A stretch of DNA of 64,000 nt from contig NZ_JAFMPN010000002.1 in the NCBI RefSeq assembly GCF_017351175.1, positions 1 through 64,000 of the forward strand. The letters run 5' to 3'. Below are positions 42,727-52,768 of the stretch, one piece after another. Source of the DNA: Desulfovibrio sp. Huiquan2017. Its GTDB lineage: Bacteria; Desulfobacterota; Desulfovibrionia; Desulfovibrionales; Desulfovibrionaceae. Position 1 is the stretch's first letter, and every line of letters begins with the position of its first letter. Below the pieces are notes generated by a model. That model worked only from the letters and a program-made list of their open reading frames with translations, did no database searches and had not been told where the DNA came from. A program made the translations under genes and the position numbers.

Positions 42727-44739
42727 TCAGAACCGTTCGAATTCGGTGGCCTCGGGCTCTTCCATATTCAGGTTCAGGCCGTCGGAGGATGCCTTGGCGG
42801 GCTTCGCGGGCAGGGCGACGGGCCGTTTGGGCGTTACCGTCGCCACGGTCTTGGACGCGGGTTTGGAGGCGGTCTTGGCCGGACGCCGTGTGGCGCCGGT
42901 GCCCTGGACCTTGAAGAAGGAGATCAGTTGCTCCAGGCCGTGAGCCTGTTCCGCCAGGTCGGCGGAGGTCGAGGCCATCTCTTCGGAGGCGGCGGCGTTT
43001 TGCTGGACCACGTGGTCGAGCTGCTGCAGGGCCGAATTGATTTGTTCCGCGCCGGAGTTCTGCTCGTTGCTGGCCATGGTTATCTCGTGAATGAGTTCGG
43101 CGGTCTTCTCGATGTCCGGGACTATTTCCTTGAGCAGTTCGCCCGCAGTGAGGGCGACCCGCACGCTGGAGGTGGACAGCTCGGATATTTCAGAAGCCGC
43201 CTGGCCGCTGCGTTCGGCCAGCTTGCGTACTTCGGCCGCGACCACGGCGAAGCCCTTGCCGTGCTCGCCCGCCCGGGCTGCCTCGATGGCCGCGTTCAGC
43301 GCCAGGAGGTTGGTCTGCCGGGCTATTTCCTCGACGATGGAGATCTTTTCGGCGATATCCTGCATGGCCGACACGGTCTCGCTTACGGCCTCGCCGCCCT
43401 CGCGGGCGTTGCCCGAGGCCTTGGCCGCGGTCTTGGCCGTGACCTGGGCGTTCTCCGCGTTGGCCCGGATATTGGCGGCCATCTCCTCCATGGACGAGGA
43501 AACCTCCTCCAGTGCGGCGGCCTGCCGGGTGGCCCCGTCGGCCAGGGCGCTTGAGGTGCCGGACAGCTCTTCGCTGCCCGAAGCCACGCGCGAACTGCCG
43601 TCGACGACCTGGCCGACGATGTCCGACAACTTGTCGGACATCGTGTTGAGAGCCCGGAATATGTCGCCGACGTCATCCTTGCGCGAGGTCTCAAGCCGGG
43701 TGGTGTAGTCGCCGGCCGCGGCCCGGCCCAGGACCCTGACGATGCGGCCAAGGGGGGTGATGAGCAGCTTGTTCATGTAGATCCACATGGCCGTCCCGAT
43801 GATGATCAGGAAAAGCAGGGAGAGTGAAATGGCGTTGATGGCGTTGGACCAGACCGGGGCCATGATCTCGGAGGTCTGGATCAGGGCGACGAGTTTCCAG
43901 CCGAGGACGGGCGAGGTATGGACCACGGCCATGGTGCTCACGCCTTTGATGGTGCCGGTCACGGAGCCGCTTTCCCGGGCGAAGGCCTGGGCGTAGAGCG
44001 TGTCGGACAGTTCCGAGACGTTTTTGAAGTTGTCGTCCGGATTGCCGGGATCGGCGATGACCACACCGTCGTCCTGGATCATGATGACGTACCCGGTTTT
44101 GCCCAGCCGGGCCTCTTCAACGAGCTTGGTCAGTCCGCTCAGGGACAGGTCCATGGCGGCCACACCCACGACTTTGGAACCGTCGAGGACCGCTTTGGCG
44201 CTGGGCACCATGGGATCGCCCGTGGTGGACACGTAGGCTTTGGATATGATCCCCTTGTCCGGGGCGGCGGCGGCCTCCCGGTACCAGGACCGCTGGCGCG
44301 GGTCATAGCCTGCCGGGATGCTCGAATCCCCGCCGAGGATGAAGGCCCCGTTGGCCGTGCCGAGGTAACAGTCGGCATAGCTGGGGTGGGTCTTGAGGAT
44401 CAGCCTGTAGAAGTCCTGGATCTCGGCGCCGACCGGATCGTCGGGGGCCAGGTAGCGGGCGGGGTATTTCTTGGCGGTGTCGAGATAGTTTGTCCGGATG
44501 TCGCCAATCCGTTTGGCCCGGGGATCTTCGGCCATCATCGTGGTGTTGCGTATGGTCGCCTGGATATACATGGAGATGGTTCCGTCGATATGCTTGAGCT
44601 GCCCAGCGGCCGAGGTCACGCTGGAATCCAGGGAATCGTTGTAGATGGAAGTGAGGGTCGTGGCCAGGATGGCCGCGCAGAGCAACAGGAGCGAAATGGT
44701 GAATGACAGGATGATTTTCGTTCTGACATTGACTTTCAT
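42727..44739 (-). CDS. Methyl-accepting chemotaxis protein with dCACHE sensor
   Basis: 670 residues. One membrane helix (about 8-30) and another (about 298-320) bracket a periplasmic dCACHE-like domain with the motif region [20 protein letters not shown] then YVSTTGDPM, which in this family often binds amino acids or amines. HAMP follows, then a long signalling domain with the conserved hairpin tip ([20 protein letters not shown]). No CheR-docking pentapeptide is seen at the C-terminus, which is instead Lys/Ala/Pro-rich. The gene stands alone with its own terminator. Confidence 0.95.
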   Translation of the reverse strand: MKVNVRTKIILSFTISLLLLCAAILATTLTSIYNDSLDSSVTSAAGQLKHIDGTISMYIQATIRNTTMMAEDPRAKRIGDIRTNYLDTAKKYPARYLAPDDPVGAEIQDFYRLILKTHPSYADCYLGTANGAFILGGDSSIPAGYDPRQRSWYREAAAAPDKGIISKAYVSTTGDPMVPSAKAVLDGSKVVGVAAMDLSLSGLTKLVEEARLGKTGYVIMIQDDGVVIADPGNPDDNFKNVSELSDTLYAQAFARESGSVTGTIKGVSTMAVVHTSPVLGWKLVALIQTSEIMAPVWSNAINAISLSLLFLIIIGTAMWIYMNKLLITPLGRIVRVLGRAAAGDYTTRLETSRKDDVGDIFRALNTMSDKLSDIVGQVVDGSSRVASGSEELSGTSSALADGATRQAAALEEVSSSMEEMAANIRANAENAQVTAKTAAKASGNAREGGEAVSETVSAMQDIAEKISIVEEIARQTNLLALNAAIEAARAGEHGKGFAVVAAEVRKLAERSGQAASEISELSTSSVRVALTAGELLKEIVPDIEKTAELIHEITMASNEQNSGAEQINSALQQLDHVVQQNAAASEEMASTSADLAEQAHGLEQLISFFKVQGTGATRRPAKTASKPASKTVATVTPKRPVALPAKPAKASSDGLNLNMEEPEATEFERF

Positions 44740-44913
44740 ATTTTACCTCATGGTTGTCGTCGGGCGCGAAATATATCCAAAGGGTGCGGTCATTATTTTT
44801 CCATTATAAATAGTTAAAGGTTTTTTTGTTGTCGTTTCATGCTGTTTGGTTGCATTTGGGTGTCGCCTCGCCGCTTGGCTTGGGGCCGGAAATTGCGTAA
44901 CGTGCTGCTCCTT

Positions 44914-45987
44914 ATGCAACGGAAACAGACGAGAGTCGTGAATATCGGCGGCGTGGGCATCGGCGGGGACAATCCCGTCCGGGTCCAATCCATGTGCAAT
45001 ACGGATACGCGCGACGTTCCGGCCACCGTGGCGCAGATTGGCCAACTGGCCGACGCAGGGTGCGAGATCGTGCGGCTGGCCGTGCCCGACGAGGCTGCGG
45101 CGGCCGTGCTCAAGACCATCCGCGCCCAGTCGCCCGTGCCGCTCATCGCGGACATCCATTTCGACCACCGGCTGGCCTTGGCCGCGCTGGACGCGGGCTT
45201 CGACGGCCTGCGCATCAACCCCGGCAACATCGGGGACGAGGCCAAGGTGGACGCCGTGGTCCGGGCGGCCAAGGCGTGCGGTACGCCCATCCGCATCGGG
45301 GTCAACGGCGGGTCGCTGGAAAAGGATCTTTTGAAGCGATACGGCGGCCCCACGCCCGAAGCCATGGTCGAGTCCGGCCTCAGGCATGTGCGCATGCTGG
45401 AGGCGCGCGATTTTCACGACATCAAGATTTCGCTCAAGACCTCGTCGGTGCTCAAGACCGTAGCGGCCTACCGGCTCATGTCCGAGCAGGTGGATTATCC
45501 CCTGCACATCGGCATCACCGAGGCGGGCACGCTGGTGCGCGGCGCGGTCAAGTCCTCGGTGGGGTTGGGCATCCTGTTGTACGAGGGCATCGGCGACACC
45601 ATGCGCGTATCCCTGACCCACGACCCCGTGGCGGAGATCGGCGTGGCCTATGAAATCCTGCGCAGTCTCGGCTTGCGGGAACGCGGTCCGGAGATTATAT
45701 CCTGCCCCACCTGCGGGCGCACCGAGATCGGGCTCATCGAGCTGGCCGAGCAGGTGGAGGCGGCGCTCCGGGGCGTCGAAGAGGTCTTCACCGTGGCCGT
45801 CATGGGTTGTGTGGTCAACGGACCGGGCGAGGCCCGGGAAGCGGACATCGGCATCGCCGGGGGCCGCGACCTGGGGATCATCTTCCGCAAGGGCGAGGTG
45901 GTCCGCAAGGTCAAGGGCAATGCGAATTTGCTGCCCGAATTCATGAAAGAGATGGAAAAATTCCTGGAAGAAAGGAGAAGTGAATAA
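44914..45987 (+). CDS. ispG: 4-hydroxy-3-methylbut-2-en-1-yl diphosphate synthase
   Basis: 357 residues from the ATG at 44914 (MQRKQTRVVNIGGVGIGGDN); an open frame 25 codons longer lacks homology. The TIM-barrel part shows NPVRVQSMCNTDTRD and LIADIHFDHRLA. The [4Fe-4S] ligands are in ISCPTCGRTEI and VMGCVVNGPGEA near the C-terminus. The enzyme makes HMBPP from MEcPP in the non-mevalonate isoprenoid pathway. proS begins immediately after the stop codon, so the two are co-transcribed. dxs, ispA and ispH lie elsewhere in the window. Confidence 0.96.
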   Translation: MQRKQTRVVNIGGVGIGGDNPVRVQSMCNTDTRDVPATVAQIGQLADAGCEIVRLAVPDEAAAAVLKTIRAQSPVPLIADIHFDHRLALAALDAGFDGLRINPGNIGDEAKVDAVVRAAKACGTPIRIGVNGGSLEKDLLKRYGGPTPEAMVESGLRHVRMLEARDFHDIKISLKTSSVLKTVAAYRLMSEQVDYPLHIGITEAGTLVRGAVKSSVGLGILLYEGIGDTMRVSLTHDPVAEIGVAYEILRSLGLRERGPEIISCPTCGRTEIGLIELAEQVEAALRGVEEVFTVAVMGCVVNGPGEAREADIGIAGGRDLGIIFRKGEVVRKVKGNANLLPEFMKEMEKFLEERRSE

Positions 45988-47730
45988 ATGCGTCTTTCCC
46001 GTTACTACATCCCGACCCTGAAGGAGGACCCGGCCGACGCCGAGGTGGTCTCCCACAAGCTCCTGATGCGCGCGGGCATGATCCGCAAGCTGACCAGCGG
46101 CATTTACAATTATCTGCCGCTCGGTCTGCGCGCCATCAACAAGGTGGCGCAGATCGTGCGCGAGGAAATGGACCGTGCGGGCGCGCTGGAGGTGCTCCTG
46201 CCCATGGTCCAGCCCGCCGACCTGTGGAAGGAGAGCGGCCGTTGGGAGTACTACGGCAAAGAGCTGCTCCGCTTCAAGGACCGCAATGACCGCGGCTACT
46301 GTCTCGGCCCCACCCACGAGGAGGTCATAACCGACCTGGTGCGCGGGGAGATCAAGTCCTACAAGCAACTGCCGGTCAATCTCTATCAGATCCAGACCAA
46401 ATTCCGCGACGAGATCCGCCCCCGGTTCGGGCTCATGCGCGGCCGCGAGTTCATCATGAAGGACGGCTATTCCTTCGACAAGGACGAGGCGGGCGCGGAA
46501 GCGTCCTACTTCGGCATGTTCGACGCCTACAAGAAGGCCTTCTCGCGCATTGGCCTGCGCTTCAAGCCGGTCCAGGCCGACTCCGGGGCCATCGGCGGCG
46601 ACTTCTCCCACGAATTCATGGTCCTGGCCGATACCGGCGAGGACACTATCGCTTCCTGTCTGTCCTGCGACTTCGCGGCCAACCTGGAAAAGGCCAAGGT
46701 CAACCCGCCCCAGGGCGCACCGGCCGACGAATCCGCCGTGCCGCCCATGGAGGCGGTCGCCACTCCCGGTTCCCACACCGTGGAGGAGGTCTGCGCGTTC
46801 CTGGAGATTCCCGCCGACCGGCTGATCAAGACCCTGCTTTTTGTGGTGGACGGCAAGCCCGTGGCCGGGCTGGTGCGCGGCGACCGCGAACTGAACGACG
46901 TCAAGCTGCGCAACATGGTGGGCGGCAACGAGATCGAACTGGCCGACGAGGCTCTGGTCAGGAAGCTGACCAACGCGCCCGTCGGTTTTGCCGGTCCCGC
47001 CGGCCTGGACAAGGACGTGCCCATCTACGCCGACCATGAACTGCTCGCCGCCACCGATTGGGTGGCCGGGGCCAACAAGGGCGACACCCATGTGCGGCAT
47101 CTGGCCCTGGGGCGCGACTGCGACATCGTCAAATTCGCCGACCTGCGGGTCATCGAACCCACGGACGTCTGCCCGGAATGCGGCGGCGCGATCGAGTTCA
47201 CCAAGGGCATCGAAGTGGGCCACGTCTTCAAGCTCGGCCTCAAGTATTCCAAGAAGATGGAAGCCACGTTCCTGGACGAGAACGGCAAGTCCCAATACCT
47301 GATCATGGGTTGCTACGGCATCGGCGTGTCGCGCATCGTGGCTTCGGCCATCGAGCAGAACAACGACGAAAATGGTTGCTGCTTCCCGCCGTCCATCGCC
47401 CCGTTCGAGGTCTGTCTGATCGCTCTCGGCGGCAAGGACCCGGAGGTGACCGCCAAGGCCGAGGAACTCTATGCCGAACTCAAGAGCCTGGGCGTGGACG
47501 CGGCCTTTGACGACCGCAACGAGCGGCCCGGCGTCAAGTTCGCCGAGGCCGACCTGATCGGCTATCCCATGCAGCTCGTGCTGGGCGGCAAAGGCCTCAA
47601 GAGCGGCATCATCGAGGCCAAGGACCGCAAGACGGGCGAGAAGATCGAACTGCCGTTGGACACCTTCGCCGAGTCCTTCGCCGATTGGCGGAACCGGATC
47701 TGGAATAATTGGGGGCTTGAGACTCCTTAG
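45988..47730 (+). CDS. proS: Prolyl-tRNA synthetase (bacterial type)
   Basis: 580 residues, the normal length of the bacterial form with an inserted editing domain. Class-II motifs are clear: [20 protein letters not shown] at the N-terminus, [16 protein letters not shown] (motif 2 region), [20 protein letters not shown], and [12 protein letters not shown] (motif 3). The editing insert spans about 225-400. The anticodon-binding domain is at the C-terminus. The ATG follows the ispG stop codon without a gap, behind AAAGGAGAAG inside ispG. Confidence 0.97.
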   Translation: MRLSRYYIPTLKEDPADAEVVSHKLLMRAGMIRKLTSGIYNYLPLGLRAINKVAQIVREEMDRAGALEVLLPMVQPADLWKESGRWEYYGKELLRFKDRNDRGYCLGPTHEEVITDLVRGEIKSYKQLPVNLYQIQTKFRDEIRPRFGLMRGREFIMKDGYSFDKDEAGAEASYFGMFDAYKKAFSRIGLRFKPVQADSGAIGGDFSHEFMVLADTGEDTIASCLSCDFAANLEKAKVNPPQGAPADESAVPPMEAVATPGSHTVEEVCAFLEIPADRLIKTLLFVVDGKPVAGLVRGDRELNDVKLRNMVGGNEIELADEALVRKLTNAPVGFAGPAGLDKDVPIYADHELLAATDWVAGANKGDTHVRHLALGRDCDIVKFADLRVIEPTDVCPECGGAIEFTKGIEVGHVFKLGLKYSKKMEATFLDENGKSQYLIMGCYGIGVSRIVASAIEQNNDENGCCFPPSIAPFEVCLIALGGKDPEVTAKAEELYAELKSLGVDAAFDDRNERPGVKFAEADLIGYPMQLVLGGKGLKSGIIEAKDRKTGEKIELPLDTFAESFADWRNRIWNNWGLETP

Positions 47731-47755
47731 ATTCCGGACGTATATCGTCATGCCG

Positions 47756-47789
47756 ACCCGGCGCGGAGTCTCCCGCGCCGGGTTTTTTA
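47756..47789 (+). terminator. Rho-independent terminator after proS
   Basis: ACCCGGCGCGG (47756-47766), loop AGTCTC, CCGCGCCGGGT (47773-47783), then TTTTT. Perfect 11-bp stem 25 bp after the stop codon. Confidence 0.93.
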
Positions 47790-47853
47790 TTGTCGGTCCG
47801 GTCCGCCGGATGGTATGCCGGGGCAGCCGGGCACAACCTTCGGGAGAGAGAAG

Positions 47854-48465
47854 ATGACTGTTGAAAGCGGTATTGCGTTGGCCCTGGCCACGCTGGTGTT
47901 CGCGTGCATCCCCGGTCCGGGCGTTTCGGCGGTGGTGGCGCAATCGTTGACGCGCGGCTTCAAGGCCGGGGCCGGATTCACTCTGGGGCTGGCCCTGGGC
48001 GACGTGTGCTACCTGCTTACGGCCTTGTTCGGCATGGGCTGGGTGGCCTCGCAGATCGGCCCGTATTTCGCGGTCCTCAAATGGGCCGGAGCGGCCTATC
48101 TCGTCTACATGGGCGTGAAGTGCTGGTTGGCCAAACCGAATTTCGAGCAGGCGCAGTGCGGCCTGCCGGTCCGCCCGGGGCGCAGCTTTCTGGCCGGGCT
48201 GTGCGTGACCCTGGGCAACCCCAAGGCCATCGCCTTCTATTGCGGCTTTCTGCCCGGCTTCGTGGATATGCGGGCCCTGACCGGAACGGACGTGGCCCTG
48301 GTCATGGGCATCATCGTGCCGATCATCGGCACGGTCCCGCTGGTCTACGCCTGGTTGGCATCGCGCGGCCGCAACGCCATCCGCTCGACCCGGCTGTGGA
48401 AGGCCATGAACCGCACGGCGGGCACGATCATGATCGGCGCGGGCGCGGCCATCGCAGCGAAGTGA
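47854..48465 (+). CDS. LysE/RhtB-family exporter (copy 1)
   Basis: 203 residues, about six membrane helices. Family motifs: FACIPGPGVSAVVAQSLTRG near the N-terminus and GLCVTLGNPKAIAFYCGFLP in the middle. Such proteins export amino acids or derivatives; the substrate is unknown. The start at 47854 follows AGAGAGAAG. The next gene is a close paralogue of identical length starting 28 bp later, so this is a recent tandem duplication. Confidence 0.92.
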   Translation: MTVESGIALALATLVFACIPGPGVSAVVAQSLTRGFKAGAGFTLGLALGDVCYLLTALFGMGWVASQIGPYFAVLKWAGAAYLVYMGVKCWLAKPNFEQAQCGLPVRPGRSFLAGLCVTLGNPKAIAFYCGFLPGFVDMRALTGTDVALVMGIIVPIIGTVPLVYAWLASRGRNAIRSTRLWKAMNRTAGTIMIGAGAAIAAK

Positions 48466-48493
48466 TATCGGCACGGAATGCGAAGGAGACAAG

Positions 48494-49105
48494 ATGACTG
48501 TTGAGAGCGGCATCGCGTTGGCGGTCGCCACATTGGTCTTTGCCCTTATCCCTGGACCGGGCGTTTGCGCACTGATGGCGCAATCCCTGGCCCACGGCCT
48601 GAAGACGGCCCTGGGCTATGCCGCCGGTCTCGTGAGCGGCGATCTGGTGTATCTCCTGACGGCCCTGTTCGGCATGGGTTGGATCGCCTCCCGGATCGGC
48701 GCCTATTTTCTGGTCCTCAAATGGGCGGGCGCAGCCTATCTTGTGTATATGGGCGTCAAGGTGTGGATGGCCAAGCCGCTGTCCATGGAGGCGGGAGACC
48801 TTCCCCAGCCTCGCGGCAGGCGCAGTTATCTCGCCGGACTCCTCCTCTCCCTGGGCAACCCCAAGGTGATTGCGTTTTACTGCGGCTTTCTGCCCGGTTT
48901 CGTGGACATGCGGGGGCTGACATCGCTCGACATCGTCATGGTCGTGGCCATCGTCATCCCGACTGTTTTCAGCGTGATCGCCGTCTACGCCTGGCTGGCC
49001 GCCAAGGGCCGCAAAGTCATGCGTTCCACTCGCGTCTGGAAGGTCGCCAACCGCACCGCGGGCACGATTATGATCGGCGCGGGCGCGGTGATTGCCACGG
49101 AGTAG
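48494..49105 (+). CDS. LysE/RhtB-family exporter (copy 2)
   Basis: 203 residues, same layout as the preceding gene. Both start MTVESGIALA and share LTALFGMGW, VLKWAGAAYLVYMGVK, FYCGFLPGFVDMR and NRTAGTIMIGAGA. They differ mainly in the loop after the third helix and in parts of helices four and five. The conserved ends and divergent middle suggest separate substrates, or a hetero-oligomeric pair; neither is proved. The ribosome-binding site is AAGGAGA. Confidence 0.92.
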   Translation: MTVESGIALAVATLVFALIPGPGVCALMAQSLAHGLKTALGYAAGLVSGDLVYLLTALFGMGWIASRIGAYFLVLKWAGAAYLVYMGVKVWMAKPLSMEAGDLPQPRGRRSYLAGLLLSLGNPKVIAFYCGFLPGFVDMRGLTSLDIVMVVAIVIPTVFSVIAVYAWLAAKGRKVMRSTRVWKVANRTAGTIMIGAGAVIATE

Positions 49106-49206
49106 ACTTGAACTAACGTGTAATAGACCAAACCCTCGATCCCCTCCACCGCGAAGCGGCGACAAGAAGTTCAGGAAAGGAGAAGGGATGGGGGCGGGGG
49201 CATTCT

Positions 49207-50697
49207 TTGTCCAATATACTGACCGTTTCCGAGCTGACCAAGTCGGTCAAAGCCTTGCTGGAGGCCGAATTCCCATTCGTCTGGGTGCGCGGACAGGTGT
49301 CGAACCTGGCGCGTCCTGCGTCCGGGCACGTGTATTTCACGCTGACCGACGGGGACGCGGCATTGAGCGTGGTCTGGTTCAAGTCGTCGCAGCGCGCGAC
49401 CCAGCCGGTGCGCCAAGGCGCGGACCAGGTCAACCCGCTGACCGGAGAGATCGAGGAGGTCGAGGGCGGCACGGCACTGACTGGCAGCGGCATCGAGGAC
49501 GGCATGGAGGTGCTCTGCGCGGGCAGGCTCAACGTGTACGAGCCGCGCGGGCAGTACCAACTGGTGGCCGAACTGGTGCAGGCCCGGGGCGTGGGCGACT
49601 TGGCCGTGGCCTTCGAGGCACTCAAGAAGAAGCTGGCGGCCAAGGGGTATTTCGACGAGGACCGCAAGCTGGAATTGCCGTATGATCCCAAGCGGGTGGC
49701 GGTGATCACCTCGAAGTCCGGGGCGGCCATCCGGGATTTTCTGCGCATCGCGGATACGCGCGGCACCGGGGCGGAAATACGGATTTATCCGGTGCTGGTC
49801 CAGGGCGACCGAGCCCCGGCCCAGATCGCGGCGGCGCTGGATCTGGTGGACGGCGAGGGCTGGGCCGAGGCGGCCGTGCTCATTCGCGGCGGCGGTTCGT
49901 TGGAGGATTTGTGGGCCTTTAACACCGAGGAAGTGGCGGACGCCATCTACCGCGCCCGACTGCCGGTGCTCACCGGCGTGGGGCACGAACCGGATGTGTC
50001 CATCGCGGATTTCGTGGCCGACAGACGCGCGGCCACCCCGACCCACGCGGCCCAGGAACTGTGGCCCCGGCGCGAGACCCTGGCCCAGAAGGTGGATGTC
50101 CTCGATCTGGGCTTGGGCCGGACCTACGCGGCTTGGCTGTCCGGCAAGGCCGGGGCTTTCGAACATCTGCGCAAGGCGCTGGTCTGGTTGTCGCCCGTCC
50201 GGCGTCTGGAACGCATGGAGGATAGGTTTTCCGCGCTCATGTCCCGGTTGCAGGGGGCCGGGCTGGACCACTATTTCGATCACGCCGAACGGGCCGCGCG
50301 GGCGGCCGAGGGGTTGGACCGCGCCTTTGGTACGGCCCGCCTGGACGGTCTGGCGCACGACGCGGCCGGATTGGCGCACCGCCTGGGCAGGGCCTTCGGT
50401 CCGGAGCGGGTGGACCGGCTGGCCGACGGGGTGGCCGGACTCGGGCAACGGTTGGATGCGTCCGGGGTGAGCGGCCTGGACAGCGCGGCGCAACGGCTGG
50501 CCGTGCTGGAAACGGCCTTGCGCGGCCTGGACCCGGAGGGACCGCTTTCGCGTGGGTACGCTTTAGTGCGTGTGGCGGGGACCGGCGAATTTTTACGTGA
50601 CCCGAGAAGGGTGACGAAGGGCGATGCTCTTGATATCACGGTTCGTGACGGCCGCGTGGCGGCCACGGTGACGGACACTCGACTTAATGAGGAATAG
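49207..50697 (+). CDS. xseA: Exodeoxyribonuclease VII large subunit
   Basis: 496 residues. The OB-fold is at the N-terminus (LTVSELTKSVKALLEAEFPF, then VWVRGQVSNLARPASGHVYF), the catalytic core follows (KRVAVITSKSGAAIRDFL, AAVLIRGGGSLEDLWAFN, GVGHEPDVSIADFVADRRAA), then a long coiled-coil region. With XseB it degrades single-stranded DNA to oligonucleotides. The only homologous start is TTG at 49207. A better ribosome-binding site (AAGGAGAAGGG) serves an ATG at 49188 that is one base out of frame, so start choice or a one-base indel in the intervening G-run is in doubt. Confidence 0.94.
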   Translation: MSNILTVSELTKSVKALLEAEFPFVWVRGQVSNLARPASGHVYFTLTDGDAALSVVWFKSSQRATQPVRQGADQVNPLTGEIEEVEGGTALTGSGIEDGMEVLCAGRLNVYEPRGQYQLVAELVQARGVGDLAVAFEALKKKLAAKGYFDEDRKLELPYDPKRVAVITSKSGAAIRDFLRIADTRGTGAEIRIYPVLVQGDRAPAQIAAALDLVDGEGWAEAAVLIRGGGSLEDLWAFNTEEVADAIYRARLPVLTGVGHEPDVSIADFVADRRAATPTHAAQELWPRRETLAQKVDVLDLGLGRTYAAWLSGKAGAFEHLRKALVWLSPVRRLERMEDRFSALMSRLQGAGLDHYFDHAERAARAAEGLDRAFGTARLDGLAHDAAGLAHRLGRAFGPERVDRLADGVAGLGQRLDASGVSGLDSAAQRLAVLETALRGLDPEGPLSRGYALVRVAGTGEFLRDPRRVTKGDALDITVRDGRVAATVTDTRLNEE

Positions 50698-50703
50698 TTC
50701 TTT

Positions 50704-51714
50704 ATGCAACGGTTTTTGTTGATGATTTTTATGGTTGCCCTGATGGGATTTCCCATGAACGCCCAGGCCCAGGCCCAGGCCCAGGCCCAGGCTCAAACCC
50801 CGGCCTTCGGGTTGCAGGAGGGGGACGGCGCGACCTTGGACACAACGCCTCCCGCCCCGGCCCAGGCTACCTCCGCACCGGCCCGGACGGCTCCCGCCCT
50901 GGTGCTGGCCGCGCCGCGCAATGTCGGTGTGGGCCAGCCCTTCCTGGTCCGCCTGACCTCGGACCTGCCGCTGGAATCGGTGTCCGTACACTGGCAGGGG
51001 CGCGAGGTGGTTCCGTCCATCTCGGTCTGGAACAACCGCCATGTGGCCCTGGCCATGCTCGGCACGGATGTGCTCACCGAGCGCCCGGGCAAGAAGGAGG
51101 AATTGGTGGTCATCGCCTCGGTGGACGGCCGGGAAAGCTCCCTGCGCCGCACCGTGCGCATCACCCCGGAGGACTATCCGCGACAGGAATTGACCCTGCC
51201 CGAGAAGATGGTCACTCCGCCCAAGGACGTGCACGCCCGCATCGCTGCCGAAGGCGAGCGGACCACGGCGGCCAAGAACACGGTTTCGGCCGTGCGCCTG
51301 TGGCGGCTGCCCCTGGAGCGGCCGGTGCAGGGCAAGATCCTGTCCGTTTACGGGGCGCAGCGCATCCTCAACGGCAAGCCCAAGAATCCCCATCGGGGAT
51401 TGGATTTTCGTTCCCCCATGGGCAATCCCGTCAAGTGCGTGGCCGACGGCAAGGTCATCCTGGTGGGCGACCATTATTACGCGGGCAATTCGGTCTACGT
51501 GGATCACGGCAACGGGGTGGTCTCCATGTACTTCCATCTGTCCGAGCCCACGGTCAAGGAGGGGGACGAGGTCAAGCGCGGCCAGACCGTAGGCCTCACC
51601 GGCATGACCGGCCGGGCCACCGGGCCGCACCTGCATTTCTCCCTGTCGGTTCTGGGCGATCTGGTCGATCCTGCGTCGTTATTCAAAACGACAGCGGACA
51701 ATATGCTGCAATAA
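50704..51714 (+). CDS. M23-family peptidoglycan endopeptidase (copy 1)
   Basis: 336 residues with a signal peptide (about 1-20), then a Gln-Ala repeat tract from a DNA hexamer repeat. An Ig-like beta domain (about 65-150) precedes a LytM/M23 catalytic domain with HRGLDFRSPMGNP (first zinc ligands H and D) and ATGPHLHFSLSVLG (HLH) near the C-terminus. All zinc ligands are present, so it is probably an active D,D-endopeptidase in the periplasm, unlike degenerate EnvC/NlpD activators. A paralogue follows 20 bp downstream. Confidence 0.92.
   Translation: MQRFLLMIFMVALMGFPMNAQAQAQAQAQAQTPAFGLQEGDGATLDTTPPAPAQATSAPARTAPALVLAAPRNVGVGQPFLVRLTSDLPLESVSVHWQGREVVPSISVWNNRHVALAMLGTDVLTERPGKKEELVVIASVDGRESSLRRTVRITPEDYPRQELTLPEKMVTPPKDVHARIAAEGERTTAAKNTVSAVRLWRLPLERPVQGKILSVYGAQRILNGKPKNPHRGLDFRSPMGNPVKCVADGKVILVGDHYYAGNSVYVDHGNGVVSMYFHLSEPTVKEGDEVKRGQTVGLTGMTGRATGPHLHFSLSVLGDLVDPASLFKTTADNMLQ
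50761..50796 (+). repeat. Tandem hexamer GCCCAG x5 (plus one GCTCAA variant)
   Basis: Five perfect GCCCAG units (50761-50790) and a sixth variant unit, encoding alternating Ala-Gln just after the signal peptide of the M23 peptidase. Unit number can change without breaking the frame. Confidence 0.95.
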
Positions 51715-51734
51715 TTGTTTATTGATTGGATATT

Positions 51735-52658
51735 ATGATGTTTTGCAATCTGTTTGAACGGCGATTTTGCCCGTCTTGGATCATCCTTGTCCTTCTGGCC
51801 AGCCTTGTGTCGGCGGCTCCGGTTCTGGCGGGCGACATGGTCGATATCCAGGCCCCGGATGCCGTGGGCACGGGCAAGGCGTTCGTTGTCCGTATCGGCA
51901 CCTGGTACCCTTTGGAGGATCTGGAAGTGCGTTGGAACGGCCGCAGCGTGCGTCCGGCCGTGACCAAAACCGGCGAACGTTCCGAGGCCGTGGTCCTGCT
52001 CGGCGCGGGCCTGCGTGAGGAACCCGGTGTTCGTTCGGTCGAGGTCGTGGCTCGTATCTGGGGCCATGAGCGGCGCTTCTCGCGTACCGTGGAAATGGTT
52101 CCGTCCGCTTGGGACAGTGAAGTCCTGACCGTGGCCCCGAAGATGGTCCATCCGCCGAAGTCCGCACGGGAACGCATCAAGCGGGAGCACGAGACGCTCA
52201 AGGCCGCCTTGGCCAAGGTCTCGCCCGAGCGGTATTGGCGTGCGCCCCTGTTCCGGCCGGTCAAGGGCCGGATGCTCAGCCGGTTCGGACTGTACCGGAC
52301 CTTCAACGGAAACGTCGCCGCACGGCATACCGGGCTGGATTTCCGGGCCTGGCTCGGCACGCCCATCCATGCCGTGGCCGCCGGGCGAGTTGCTCTTGTC
52401 CGGGCCCTATATTATGGCGGAAACAGCGTGCTCATCGACCACGGCAACGGGTTTTTCACCATGTCCTGCCATCTGTCCGCGACAAAGGTGAAGGAAGGGG
52501 ATATGGTCAAGCCCGGCCAGGTCATCGGTCTGTCCGGGGCCACCGGGCGCGTCACCGGGGCCCATCTGCACTTGGCTGCCTTCGTGCTCGGCGCAGTGGT
52601 CGATCCGGAGCCGTTCTTCGCCGGAACGGTGCCTGGTGAATTAATGAAAGGTGAATGA
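51735..52658 (+). CDS. M23-family peptidoglycan endopeptidase (copy 2)
   Basis: About 307 residues from the ATG at 51735 (another ATG follows directly). Signal peptide hydrophobic core near 15-30, an Ig-like domain, then the M23 domain with HTGLDFRAWLGTP (H, D) and VTGAHLHLAAFVLG (HLH), so the zinc site is complete. It is a diverged duplicate of the preceding gene, with the same domain order and the shared NSVxIDHGNG segment. Together they sit inside a DNA-repair and isoprenoid operon. Confidence 0.9.
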   Translation: MMFCNLFERRFCPSWIILVLLASLVSAAPVLAGDMVDIQAPDAVGTGKAFVVRIGTWYPLEDLEVRWNGRSVRPAVTKTGERSEAVVLLGAGLREEPGVRSVEVVARIWGHERRFSRTVEMVPSAWDSEVLTVAPKMVHPPKSARERIKREHETLKAALAKVSPERYWRAPLFRPVKGRMLSRFGLYRTFNGNVAARHTGLDFRAWLGTPIHAVAAGRVALVRALYYGGNSVLIDHGNGFFTMSCHLSATKVKEGDMVKPGQVIGLSGATGRVTGAHLHLAAFVLGAVVDPEPFFAGTVPGELMKGE

Positions 52659-52768
52659 TGCAAGGGTATAACGGATTGAGTGAATGAATCAGTGAGGCCG
52701 TCTGGCCTGTTGGCGGTATCCGTTCCGGCGGGTTCCGCGGCCGGGCGGAATGGCCAGGGAAACGCAGT

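Noticed and set aside
44743-48531. Very long minus-strand open frame (about 1260 codons) opposite ispG, proS and the first LysE gene
   Set aside because: It is an antisense shadow of GC-rich coding DNA: its composition is implausible (His/Gly/Gln-rich) and all genes on the plus strand are clearly recognisable.
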